Origin: an uncultured Prevotella sp.
GTDB taxonomy: Bacteria > Bacteroidota > Bacteroidia > Bacteroidales > Bacteroidaceae
Reading direction: 5' to 3'
DNA length: 18,641 nt
Assembly (NCBI GenBank): GCA_900547005.1
Contig: URER01000048.1
Span: forward strand, 1-18,641
Both the position numbers and the translations under genes were made by a program. Positions within the stretch are counted from its first letter, which is position 1. Every line of letters starts with the position of its first letter. Under the pieces are notes generated by a model. It was given only the letters and a program-made list of their open reading frames with translations. It did no database searches and was not told where the DNA came from. Positions 1-7,190 of the stretch are shown here, piece by piece.

Positions 1-122
1 AGAGAGTTTGATTGAAAATACGCGAGTTTTAGAGGGGATAGTTGTAAAGATTTTTGACAGTTATTATTGCTTCTCATTTTACCATTTTTCGTCTCTTTTA
101 CATTGAGGCAAAGGAGGTAATA

Positions 123-197
123 ATGACACACATCATCAGCGGCTACGAGACAAAGGAAGACAACAACATGATAGTCTTCGACGAAGGACACACATAG
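123..197 (+). CDS. Possible small ORF, 24 codons, unknown
   Basis: ATG followed by 23 sense codons and TAG. The peptide begins MTHIISGYETKE and ends FDEGHT. It has a textbook Shine-Dalgarno sequence, AAGGAGG at 111-117, five bases before the ATG, which is unusual in a window where other genes lack one. The frame is open upstream to base 48, with a possible TTG start at 54, so it could also be the remnant of a larger or truncated gene. No family is recognised. No promoter with a good TAnnTTTG element is seen before it. The rest of 198-352 is A/T-rich and shows nothing further. Confidence 0.22.
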   Translation: MTHIISGYETKEDNNMIVFDEGHT

Positions 198-352
198 TTT
201 TTACAAAAATTTATATTTAACAATAGCAAAATAACCTTTACCTATACCTTAAAATTGCAAGCTAACATCCTTTATTTCAGACAAATAAGAAATAAATTAC
301 AGAAAAAAGCAGAAGTTTGAGATAAAAAAGCACAAAAAAAAGGTAAAATAAA

Positions 353-384
353 TTTGCATTATTCAATATTTGTAATTATATTTG
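353..384 (+). promoter_or_regulatory. Promoter of the outer-membrane protein gene
   Basis: TTTG at 353-356 (-33), 20 bases, then TATATTTG at 377-384 (-7). This matches the Bacteroidota sigma-ABfr consensus. Transcription should start near 390, leaving a leader of about 55 nt before the ATG at 445. Confidence 0.75.
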
Positions 385-444
385 CAACATATCAAAAAGG
401 AGTTCACAACTCCCATAGTATTAACCAACAAAAACAAAACGATT

Positions 445-1023
445 ATGAAAAAAATTATTTTTATGGCAGCCATGTTACTGTCTTCTGTTGCAACATTTGC
501 ACAACATGAGGTGGGAAGTATCACAATTCAGCCTAAAATAGGTATGAACATAGCAGACTTAACAGACGTAGATGACTCTGACGTTCGCATTGGCTTGGCT
601 GTTGGAGCAGAGGCTGAGTATCAGGCAACTGACTTATTCAGCGTTTCCGCAGGCGTACTCTACTCCATGCAGGGGTGCAAAGGTAGCGAAGATGGCGTAA
701 AAGCTACTATTAAACTTGATTACATCAACATTCCAATCCTTGCCAACGTATATGTAACAAAAGGTTTGGCTGTGAAGTTGGGTATCCAGCCAGGATTCAA
801 CATCAACGCCAAAGGTAAGGCGGAAGCTAATGGGGTATCTGCAGAAGCAGACATTGACGATGTCAAGACACTTGATTTTTCAATTCCTGTAGGCGTTTCA
901 TACGAATATCAGAACTTCGTTCTCGATGCCCGTTACAATTGGGGATTAACAAAAGTTGCAAAGGATATAGACAGCAAGAACAGCGTATTCCAAATTACTC
1001 TCGGATATAAGTTCTCACTATAA
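445..1023 (+). CDS. Outer-membrane beta-barrel protein (PorT-like family)
   Basis: Predicted 192-residue secreted protein. The N-terminus MKKIIFMAAMLLSSVATFA is a clear signal peptide, with cleavage expected after residue 19. The mature part has alternating hydrophobic strands, a glycine-rich start (KIGMNIADL), a PGFNINAKGKAE turn, and ends in a strand with terminal Phe-Ser-Leu (LGYKFSL), as expected of a small outer-membrane beta-barrel of the PorT / OMP_b-brl type. Cellular role unknown; such proteins are common in Bacteroidetes. The open frame extends upstream to a TTG at 382, but that lies before the predicted transcription start, so the ATG at 445 is chosen. It is a single gene with its own promoter, ending at a bidirectional terminator. 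Confidence 0.85.
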   Translation: MKKIIFMAAMLLSSVATFAQHEVGSITIQPKIGMNIADLTDVDDSDVRIGLAVGAEAEYQATDLFSVSAGVLYSMQGCKGSEDGVKATIKLDYINIPILANVYVTKGLAVKLGIQPGFNINAKGKAEANGVSAEADIDDVKTLDFSIPVGVSYEYQNFVLDARYNWGLTKVAKDIDSKNSVFQITLGYKFSL

Positions 1024-1062
1024 TCTTCAACTAAAAGAATCATTCTTAGATTCAGTAGATAC

Positions 1063-1100
1063 AAAAAGGACTCGCTTCCAAACGGAAACGAGTCCTTTTT
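1063..1100. terminator. Bidirectional intrinsic terminator
   Basis: GGACTCG (1068-1074) pairs with CGAGTCC (1089-1095), with an inner TTCC/GGAA pairing. A5 precedes the stem (1063-1067) and T5 follows it (1096-1100). It serves both the plus-strand outer-membrane gene and the convergent minus-strand ribE. Confidence 0.9.
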
Positions 1101-1131
1101 GTTATGTTTATAACATGAGAATCATTCAGAA

Positions 1132-1737
1132 CTACCCACGAAAATCGTTCAAACGAGCTATATACTTACCGAGAATATCAAATTCGATATTCACTATCGT
1201 ATCAACAGATATATCAGCAAAATTTGTATTCTCACGTGTATAAGGAATGATTGCCACCTTAAAAGTGTTGTCAGTAGGCTCACAAACCGTTAAGGAAACT
1301 CCATTAACAGTAACCGACCCTTTATCAACTGTAAAATATCCGCGCCTTGCCATCTCGGGATTTGAATCATATTCAAATGTGAAATACGTAGACCCATCGG
1401 CGTCTTCCATAGCAATGCACTTAGCCGTCTGGTCGACGTGTCCCTGCACAATATGACCATCCAAACGACCATTCATAATCATCGAACGCTCAACATTAAC
1501 CCGATCTCCCACTTTCAACAATCCGAGATTAGACCTATCAAGAGTTTCTTTCATAGCCGTAACGGTATAAGTGCCATTCTCCAGACAAACGACTGTCAGG
1601 CAAACGCCATTATGAGCAATGCTTTGGTCAATCTTCAGCTCGTCTACAAACGAACATCTCAACGTGAAATCTATATTTTCTTTATCTTTATCTATGGCTA
1701 CGACAGTGGCCATTTCTTCTACAATACCAGAAAACAT
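1132..1737 (-). CDS. ribE: Riboflavin synthase, alpha chain
   Basis: 201 residues. It catalyses the dismutation of two 6,7-dimethyl-8-ribityllumazine molecules to riboflavin, the last step of riboflavin synthesis, in the cytosol. The N-terminus MFSGIVEE is the family signature. The chain consists of two lumazine-binding barrel repeats, about residues 1-95 and 96-190; the second opens GHIVQGHVDQTAKC, and each carries a V-x-G-V-S/C-L-T-V strand (NGVCLTVV and NGVSLTVC). The C-terminal helix (EFDILGKYIARLNDF) is the part that mediates trimer formation in known members. Length is normal for the family. It is not next to other rib genes. Its only visible upstream promoter (2030-2061) also drives the candidate RNA at 1807-2024, so ribE may be read through from it. 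No FMN riboswitch consensus is present. Confidence 0.95.
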   Translation of the reverse strand: MFSGIVEEMATVVAIDKDKENIDFTLRCSFVDELKIDQSIAHNGVCLTVVCLENGTYTVTAMKETLDRSNLGLLKVGDRVNVERSMIMNGRLDGHIVQGHVDQTAKCIAMEDADGSTYFTFEYDSNPEMARRGYFTVDKGSVTVNGVSLTVCEPTDNTFKVAIIPYTRENTNFADISVDTIVNIEFDILGKYIARLNDFRG

Positions 1738-1806
1738 ACTTATTTATTATTTTGGTTAGACATTATTTATGATAGTATCAACAACATTTACTATCTAAAA
1801 AGAAAG

Positions 1807-2024
1807 AAAAAAAATGGTCGTACCGATGATGTGATGAAAACTCCGAGCATATATGTTTTGAGAGCTCCCCTATCTTTGTAATCCACCGGCTTTGCAGCTT
1901 AGTTCCTTAGGAGTTTATGTGGCCCGCCATTAATAGAAGATGTCTTCTCGGTTTTCTGTATTATTTGATGAGTATCCCGATCGAACCGATACGACCTTTT
2001 TATCTTACCTTTCACTAAATTTTC
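1807..2024 (-). ncRNA. Candidate structured RNA, possibly 6S-like
   Basis: A good minus-strand promoter at 2030-2061 places a 5' end near 2024. On the minus strand, GGTCGTA (1996-1990) can pair with TACGACC (1822-1816), closing an element of about 180 nt, and A plus T8 follow directly (1815-1807), as at an RNA 3' end. Other pairings are CGAT (1983-1980) with ATCG (1827-1824), GGAGTTT with AAACTCC (1910-1916 and 1838-1844), a hairpin at 1935-1948, and GAGC/GCTC (1845-1848, 1864-1867). There is no coding potential. Size, the closing stem and terminal U-run recall 6S RNA, including the Bacteroidales-1 type, but no diagnostic sequence is recognised. It could instead be a ribE leader. The SRP, RNase P, tmRNA and FMN-riboswitch hallmarks I looked for are absent. 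Confidence 0.45.
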
Positions 2025-2029
2025 TTTTG

Positions 2030-2061
2030 CAAAGGTAACCTATTCTTCTGAATATAACAAA
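2030..2061 (-). promoter_or_regulatory. Minus-strand promoter for the RNA / ribE unit
   Basis: Read on the minus strand: TTTG (2061-2058), 20 bases, TACCTTTG (2037-2030). Both boxes and the spacing fit the Bacteroidota consensus exactly. Start expected near 2024. Confidence 0.75.
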
Positions 2062-2132
2062 TATTTCCTATGCTTTTTGCTATGTAAAAGTAATAGCTTT
2101 CGGCCGTGTTCCTGTTTACACATTATTATATA

Positions 2133-2259
2133 TAAGTAAGTCACCAAAATAAAAACATATCCTTCAGTCTATAGTCCGCTATGCCCCTTCATTCCAAGAC
2201 GAAAACATCTCAAAAACAATCAAGATTTATACTATGTATTAATTTTAGCGACTTACTTA
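2133..2259. repeat. MITE-like element with terminal inverted repeats
   Basis: TAAGTAAGTC (2133-2142) and its exact complement GACTTACTTA (2250-2259) bound a 127-bp non-coding segment. The similarity continues inward: about 20 of 24 terminal positions match as inverted repeats (TAAGTAAGTC-R-C-Y-AAAAT). No open frame lies inside and no obvious target-site duplication flanks it. It lies between the divergent promoters at 2030-2061 and 2307-2338. It could be a miniature inverted-repeat transposable element or a chance or regulatory inverted repeat. The surrounding stretches, 2062-2132 and 2260-2306, show nothing else. Confidence 0.4.
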
Positions 2260-2306
2260 CAAGAACAACAAAAAAGTTTTAATCAGATATAAAAATGAAT
2301 TATTTG

Positions 2307-2338
2307 TTTTGTCTATTTAGCCATTTAGTTTACCTTTG
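2307..2338 (+). promoter_or_regulatory. mltG promoter
   Basis: TTTTG at 2307-2311, 19 bases, TACCTTTG at 2331-2338. Transcription should begin near 2344, downstream of the upstream in-frame ATG at 2295. This fixes the ATG at 2370 as the start of mltG. Confidence 0.8.
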
Positions 2339-2369
2339 CGCCATAATTTTACAAAAAAAAATAAGAGAC

Positions 2370-3407
2370 ATGAAATCAAAAAAAAATAAGGGTAAAAAAA
2401 CATCCAACGCTCTAACCATCTCCGGCATAATATTATTAGTACTGATAACTGTAATTTATTATTTCTTTTTTACCGGAATGTCGAAAAGCGGAGATGAGAA
2501 ATACATATATATCGATAATGATGACACCGCGGACTCTGTCTATTACAAGATAAAACCCATCGCGACAGCGCACTCGGCATGGGCATTACGGCAAGTCGGC
2601 ACAATATTGGCTTACAATGAGAACGTTCGCAGCGGTCGCTATGCCATAGGTAATGAAGGTGCATTACAGACATTGCGTAATCTGCGTAACGGCAGACAAG
2701 CTCCGATACACCTCACCATTCGGTCGGTGAGGACATTAGACGACATTGCCGATGACGCAAGCAAGAAGATGTCTTTCTCAAAGAAAGATTTCATGAATGC
2801 CGTTATAAATCCCGACACTTGCGCTAAATATGGCTACACTCCAGAAACCATTATGTGTATGTTCATACCAAATACTTATGACTTCTATTGGAATACAGGC
2901 ATAGGAGAATTCCTACAAAAGATGAAAAAAGAAAGTGATAAGTTTTGGACTTCGGAACGAAAAGACAAGGCTGAAGCGGCAGGACTCACGCCGGAACAGG
3001 TTATGACAATAGCCAGCATCATTGCCGAGGAGACCAATAACAAGGATGAGAAGCCTACCATTGCCGGTATATATATTAATCGCCTGAAGATAAATATGCC
3101 CCTACAATCATGCCCAACCGTGAAATTTGCCATGAAACGTTTCGACCTGAAGCGACTATATACCAGTATGTTAAGTTACGACAACCCGTACAATACATAC
3201 AAATACAAAGGTTTGCCTCCCGGCCCGATACGTAATCCAAACATTGAAGATATTGATGCCGTACTAAATTACAAGCATCACAAATACATATATATGTGTG
3301 CAAAGGCTGATTTTAGCGGCACGCACGATTTCGCCGAAACCTACGAAGAGCATTCAGCAAACTCAAAGAGATATGATGAGGAACTGAATAAAAGGGGAAT
3401 AAAATAA
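2370..3407 (+). CDS. mltG: Endolytic transglycosylase MltG (YceG-like)
   Basis: 345-residue inner-membrane enzyme that cleaves nascent peptidoglycan glycan strands and is thought to set their length. A lysine-rich cytoplasmic N-terminus is followed by one membrane helix at about residues 13-34 (ALTISGIILLVLITVIYYFF) and a periplasmic YceG domain. The catalytic-region signature is seen as IASIIAEET (about 214-222), with the second Glu of the pair aligning with the family's conserved acid, then GIYINRL and LQSCPTVKFA. The C-terminal signature YNTYKYKGLPPGPIRNP is also present. The frame continues upstream to 2295, but the promoter at 2307-2338 excludes that start. Single-gene unit; no clear intrinsic terminator is seen just after the stop. 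Confidence 0.93.
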   Translation: MKSKKNKGKKTSNALTISGIILLVLITVIYYFFFTGMSKSGDEKYIYIDNDDTADSVYYKIKPIATAHSAWALRQVGTILAYNENVRSGRYAIGNEGALQTLRNLRNGRQAPIHLTIRSVRTLDDIADDASKKMSFSKKDFMNAVINPDTCAKYGYTPETIMCMFIPNTYDFYWNTGIGEFLQKMKKESDKFWTSERKDKAEAAGLTPEQVMTIASIIAEETNNKDEKPTIAGIYINRLKINMPLQSCPTVKFAMKRFDLKRLYTSMLSYDNPYNTYKYKGLPPGPIRNPNIEDIDAVLNYKHHKYIYMCAKADFSGTHDFAETYEEHSANSKRYDEELNKRGIK

Positions 3408-3472
3408 AAATATAATATTTTCGTTGGTAAAATCAATAAAAACAAATCACGACAAAGATGTGCCGAAGCTAT

Positions 3473-3566
3473 AAAAAGCGAAATGCCCTCCGTTTCGCAA
3501 CGATGGGCATCCAATCTCAATAGGTATTAGCTTCCTTTAAGGTAAAAAGATTGTATTCAGGATAAC
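3473..3566 (-). ncRNA. Candidate small RNA with alternative 3' hairpins
   Basis: A strong minus-strand promoter at 3572-3603 predicts a start near 3566. About 70 nt downstream, GCGAAA (3498-3493) pairs with TTTCGC (3483-3478), followed by T5 (3477-3473), which looks like an intrinsic terminator. A competing stem, ATGCCC (3510-3505) with GGGCAT (3488-3483), shares a base with the first and is interleaved with it. Upstream, CAATC and GATTG can also pair. There is no open frame of note, and the next minus-strand gene is more than 1.7 kb away, so it is not an obvious leader. No known RNA family is recognised. The rest of 3408-3808 holds only promoters. Confidence 0.42.
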
Positions 3567-3571
3567 GTTTG

Positions 3572-3603
3572 CAAAGGTAAACGTTTTTTATCAAACCTGC
3601 AAA
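3572..3603 (-). promoter_or_regulatory. Minus-strand promoter for the candidate small RNA
   Basis: On the minus strand: TTTG (3603-3600), 20 bases, TACCTTTG (3579-3572). Full match to the Bacteroidota consensus in both boxes and spacing, although no minus-strand coding gene follows. Confidence 0.7.
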
Positions 3604-3774
3604 TATTTTTTTATGTTATTCAGCACTTTTTGTATAATAATATTTCCCACAAATCATAGAACGGATATATTCCGAGACAATATACCACGAACATCGGACA
3701 TTTAATTTAAGTTTAAGGCAAAGTTATTACAGACCTTTTCTTATACAAGTTTTCTAAATTCCAGTTTTTTATAG

Positions 3775-3782
3775 TATCTTTG
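3775..3782 (+). promoter_or_regulatory. glnS promoter -7 box
   Basis: TATCTTTG at 3775-3782 with a weak TTTTC at 3750-3754 in the -33 position (20-base spacing). Start expected near 3788, giving a leader of about 20 nt before the ATG at 3809. Confidence 0.65.
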
Positions 3783-3808
3783 CACACAGTAAAAAAAATA
3801 TTGCAGAT

Positions 3809-5521
3809 ATGGTTACAGAAATCAAAGAAAACAGCACTAATGAGGAAAAACGCAGCTTGAGTTTTGTCGAGCAGCTCGTAGAAGAAGACCTTGCCGCAGG
3901 AAAGAACGGCGGAAGAATTCAGACACGTTTCCCACCAGAGCCAAACGGCTACCTACACATTGGACACGCTAAGGCTATCTGCATGGATTTCGGCATTGCA
4001 GAGAAATATAACGGAGTGTGCAATCTGCGCTTTGACGACACCAACCCTACAAAGGAAAACAACGAATATGTAGAGAATATCCTTAACGACATAAGTTGGC
4101 TCGGCTTCAAATGGGGGAATATATACTATGCCTCAGACTACTTCCAGCAGTTGTGGGACTTCGCAATATGGATGATAAATAAAGGCAAGGCGTATATTGA
4201 CGAGCAGACAAGCGAACAGATTGCCCAACAAAAAGGTACGCCGACAGAACCGGGTTCTCCCTCTCCATATCGTGACCGTCCGATAGAGGAAAACCTCCGT
4301 CTGTTTGAACAGATGAATACTCCCGAGGCTGTGGAGGGTTCGATGGTACTTCGTGCAAAGCTCGATATGGCAAATCCGAATATGCACTTCCGCGACCCAA
4401 TAATATATCGCATCATACATACACCACATCATCGCACAGGAACGAAATGGAACGCGTACCCAATGTATGACTTTGCCCACGGACAGAGCGACTATTTCGA
4501 AGGCGTCACACACTCTATCTGTACACTTGAGTTTGTGCCACACCGCCCTCTCTATGACCTTTTCATAGACTTTCTGTTGGAGAAAGACGGCAAAAACGAC
4601 TATCGTCCACGACAGATCGAGTTTAACCGTCTGAACCTCACCTATACTATGATGAGCAAGCGAAAACTCCTTGCACTCGTAGAAGAAAAGAAAGTGAACG
4701 GTTGGGACGACCCGCGAATGCCTACAATCAGCGGAATGCGCCGACGCGGATATTCCCCGGAAAGTATCCGTAAATTCATCGATTCTATCGGATATACAAA
4801 ATTCGATGCTCTTAATGATATGGCTCTGCTCGAAGCGGCAGTACGCGACGACCTAAACAAGCGTGCCACACGCGTAAGTGCCGTTGTAGACCCGGTGAAG
4901 CTGGTCATTACAAATTATCCGAAAGGACAAACAGAAGAACTGGAGGCTATAAACAATCCTGAGAATGAGGCGGATGGAATACACCACATAACCTTCTCAC
5001 GCAACTTGTGGATAGAGCGTGAAGACTTCATGGAGGAAGCTCCGAAGAAATTCTTCCGCCTTACAATAGGCAAAGAAGTCCGTCTGAAAAACGCGTACAT
5101 CATAAAATGTACCGGATGCACAAAGGATGATAACGGAAATGTTATTGAGATACAGGCTGAATACGACCCATTGAGCAAGAGCGGACTCGAAGGAGCAAAC
5201 CGCAAGGTTAAAGGAACATTGCACTGGGTAAGCTCAGACCATTGCCAAAAAGCGGAGGTCCGCATATACGACCGCTTGTTCAATGTTGAGAATCCATCTG
5301 CCGACGAACGTGATTTCCATGAGCTACTAAATCAGGACAGCTTGAAAGTAATAGACAACTGCTACGTAGAAAACTACCTCACCGAAAAGAAACCTGGTGA
5401 GTATTTGCAGTTCCAACGTATCGGCTACTTCGTTCTTGACCCGGATTCCACACCGGAACATCTTGTATTTAACAAGACTGTCGGACTAAAGGATACATGG
5501 GCTAAGCAAAAGACTAAATAA
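3809..5521 (+). CDS. glnS: Glutaminyl-tRNA synthetase
   Basis: 570-residue class I aminoacyl-tRNA synthetase that charges tRNA-Gln with glutamine in the cytosol. The HIGH motif is seen in PPEPNGYLHIGHAKA (HIGH at 50-53). The KMSKS-equivalent is MMSKRK at 281-286. Between them, FDDTNPTKE and PHRPLYDLF are characteristic of GlnRS rather than GluRS, as is the PxPEPNGYLHIGH context. Residues from about 340 onward form the two beta-barrel anticodon-binding domains. Length is normal (E. coli 554). It has its own promoter and is probably cotranscribed with the TPR gene 69 bases downstream, with a long hairpin in the gap. Its presence implies a direct glutaminylation route. Confidence 0.96.
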   Translation: MVTEIKENSTNEEKRSLSFVEQLVEEDLAAGKNGGRIQTRFPPEPNGYLHIGHAKAICMDFGIAEKYNGVCNLRFDDTNPTKENNEYVENILNDISWLGFKWGNIYYASDYFQQLWDFAIWMINKGKAYIDEQTSEQIAQQKGTPTEPGSPSPYRDRPIEENLRLFEQMNTPEAVEGSMVLRAKLDMANPNMHFRDPIIYRIIHTPHHRTGTKWNAYPMYDFAHGQSDYFEGVTHSICTLEFVPHRPLYDLFIDFLLEKDGKNDYRPRQIEFNRLNLTYTMMSKRKLLALVEEKKVNGWDDPRMPTISGMRRRGYSPESIRKFIDSIGYTKFDALNDMALLEAAVRDDLNKRATRVSAVVDPVKLVITNYPKGQTEELEAINNPENEADGIHHITFSRNLWIEREDFMEEAPKKFFRLTIGKEVRLKNAYIIKCTGCTKDDNGNVIEIQAEYDPLSKSGLEGANRKVKGTLHWVSSDHCQKAEVRIYDRLFNVENPSADERDFHELLNQDSLKVIDNCYVENYLTEKKPGEYLQFQRIGYFVLDPDSTPEHLVFNKTVGLKDTWAKQKTK

Positions 5522-5527
5522 TTTAAC

Positions 5528-5577
5528 CCGTACACTTATCGGCCCTAATTTTTACGGACGGGCAGATAAGTGTACGG
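5528..5577. repeat. Perfect 13-bp inverted repeat between glnS and the TPR gene
   Basis: CCGTACACTTATC (5528-5540) and GATAAGTGTACGG (5565-5577) are perfectly complementary. After one mismatch, GCCC (5542-5545) pairs with GGGC (5560-5563), leaving a 14-base loop. There is no T-run after either end, so it is not a standard intrinsic terminator. It begins 6 bases after the glnS stop and ends 13 bases before the TPR start. Possible roles are a processing site, an attenuating structure or a protein-binding cruciform. Confidence 0.75.
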
Positions 5578-5590
5578 TAATCATATATTT

Positions 5591-7093
5591 ATGATAGACA
5601 AATACTACGAGTCGGAACGCTTTCAGAATATTCGACGAACTTATGAAAACATGAAAGATGGTAACACCGGTTGCCATCTTGACTCTGAAGAACTTATAGA
5701 CATAGCAGAATATTATTATAATTTGGGACTTCAAGATGAAGCTCTCAACGCTGCTAACCTTGCCTTTGAGATTTATCCCTATTCTACTGCACCTCTTTCT
5801 TTCCTCGCCAGATACGCGATATTAGTAGAAAGAAACCGGGAAAAAGCCGAGGCCTTCGCAAATCAGATATTAGACAAGCACGACATAGAATACATATACA
5901 CAAAAGCAGAGATTATGGTTGCCGACAACCAAGCAGAAAATGCAGACAAATATCTATGCGAGTATATGGAATATATGCACTACGATATAGAAAGCGACAA
6001 CGTGCAAGACTTTATCCTTGACGTAGCCTGCATTTTCATAGACTATAATCAATATGACATTTGCGAGAAATGGTTAAAGAAAAGCACGCTGACAGACTCA
6101 GAAACTTACTTGGAACTATATGGTAAATTATGTAATGGCAGAGGTGAATATGAAGATAGCGAGAAGTATTTTCAGGAACTCGTAGACAATTATCCATACA
6201 ATTATGAATATTGGAATTTATTAGCCTCGATACAATTCATACGCAACAGGATTAACGAGTCGATAACATCAAGCGAGTATGCCATAGCTATCAACCCCAA
6301 CGACGAAGAGGCTATAGCAAACAAAGCTAATAGTTTATATGCGTTAGGCAACTATGACGAAGCCTTGAAATACTATAAGCAATACACTATTATGACTCCG
6401 TTAAACGAACTTGGCGAGATGCTCCAGGGCATAACTCTGGCATCAGAAGACCGCTATGAGGAAGCCATAACACACCTGAATAAAGCACTTGATATCGCCA
6501 TGCAAAACTTCTACGACTCTAACGGCCGTATTGAAGTCCCAGAATCCGGCGACCCTGAAATCAGAAGGAACTTAGCAAAAATTTACAAAGAGATTATCGC
6601 GGCATACCACAATATGCATAAATATCAGGAAGCTCTCAATTATGTAGACAAGCTGGAAGCCGTAGGAAATGACTCGGTAGAAGCCAATCTAATAAGAGGA
6701 CGTATCATGTTGGCGGGCGCGGAAAGAAATAAAGCACAGGAATACTTTGTAACCGCCCTCCGCAAAACAGATGATTTCCCAAGAACCGTCTTACTGGTCG
6801 CGACTTCATTATACGACTACGGATACATATCAACAGCATATAACATACTGCATTATCTACTCAATAACGCAGATTTAGATTGGACCGACGGCTTTGCATA
6901 TCTGGCAAGCTGTTGCTTTATCTTAGGAAAGGAAGACGAGTTTAACCGTGCTGTATTAATTGCCTCAAAAGTTAATCCTTCCGAAGCATACGAAGTCTTG
7001 GCTGATATATATCCGGAAGATACGCCACCTGAGAAATATCCTTTCACGAAACCGGTGAAACCGTTCATGCGAGAAAAAGAAAACATAGAATAA
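5591..7093 (+). CDS. Tetratricopeptide-repeat protein, function unknown
   Basis: 500-residue soluble protein made almost wholly of TPR-like helical hairpins. Clear units include YYNLGLQDEALNAANLAFEI near the N-terminus, YWNLLASIQFIRNRINESI, AIANKANSLYALGNYDEALK and AAYHNMHKYQEALNYVDK. It is rich in Tyr, Glu and Asn and has no signal peptide or membrane segment, so a cytoplasmic scaffold or adaptor is likely. Partner and function are not evident. The start is ATG at 5591. A GTG at 5570 in the same frame is rejected because it lies inside the arm of the hairpin at 5528-5577. It follows glnS and precedes the DedA gene on the same strand. Confidence 0.8.
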   Translation: MIDKYYESERFQNIRRTYENMKDGNTGCHLDSEELIDIAEYYYNLGLQDEALNAANLAFEIYPYSTAPLSFLARYAILVERNREKAEAFANQILDKHDIEYIYTKAEIMVADNQAENADKYLCEYMEYMHYDIESDNVQDFILDVACIFIDYNQYDICEKWLKKSTLTDSETYLELYGKLCNGRGEYEDSEKYFQELVDNYPYNYEYWNLLASIQFIRNRINESITSSEYAIAINPNDEEAIANKANSLYALGNYDEALKYYKQYTIMTPLNELGEMLQGITLASEDRYEEAITHLNKALDIAMQNFYDSNGRIEVPESGDPEIRRNLAKIYKEIIAAYHNMHKYQEALNYVDKLEAVGNDSVEANLIRGRIMLAGAERNKAQEYFVTALRKTDDFPRTVLLVATSLYDYGYISTAYNILHYLLNNADLDWTDGFAYLASCCFILGKEDEFNRAVLIASKVNPSEAYEVLADIYPEDTPPEKYPFTKPVKPFMREKENIE

Positions 7094-7190
7094 GAAATCG
7101 TTGAAACACTCCGTATCGGTCAGATAACAAAGACTTTTGCATTGACATTCAACAAAATATAATATAAACAAGAAAAAAATATAAGACAAA

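Noticed and set aside
1871..1878. Plus-strand TATCTTTG as a promoter
   Set aside because: No TTTG at the correct -33 distance and no gene downstream. It might be a promoter mimic within the candidate RNA, but this cannot be shown here.
1960..2000. tRNA-like GGTTCGATC on the minus strand near 1978-1986
   Set aside because: The T-stem does not pair (the base after the loop is G, not C61), and no acceptor, D or anticodon arms can be built around it.
1738..2040. FMN riboswitch upstream of ribE
   Set aside because: The conserved RFN blocks are absent; only a short GCCGGTGG resembles part of them.
3478..3510. H-type pseudoknot formed by the two interleaved stems
   Set aside because: The connecting loop that would cross the first stem has zero length, which cannot span six base pairs. 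Alternative hairpins are more likely.
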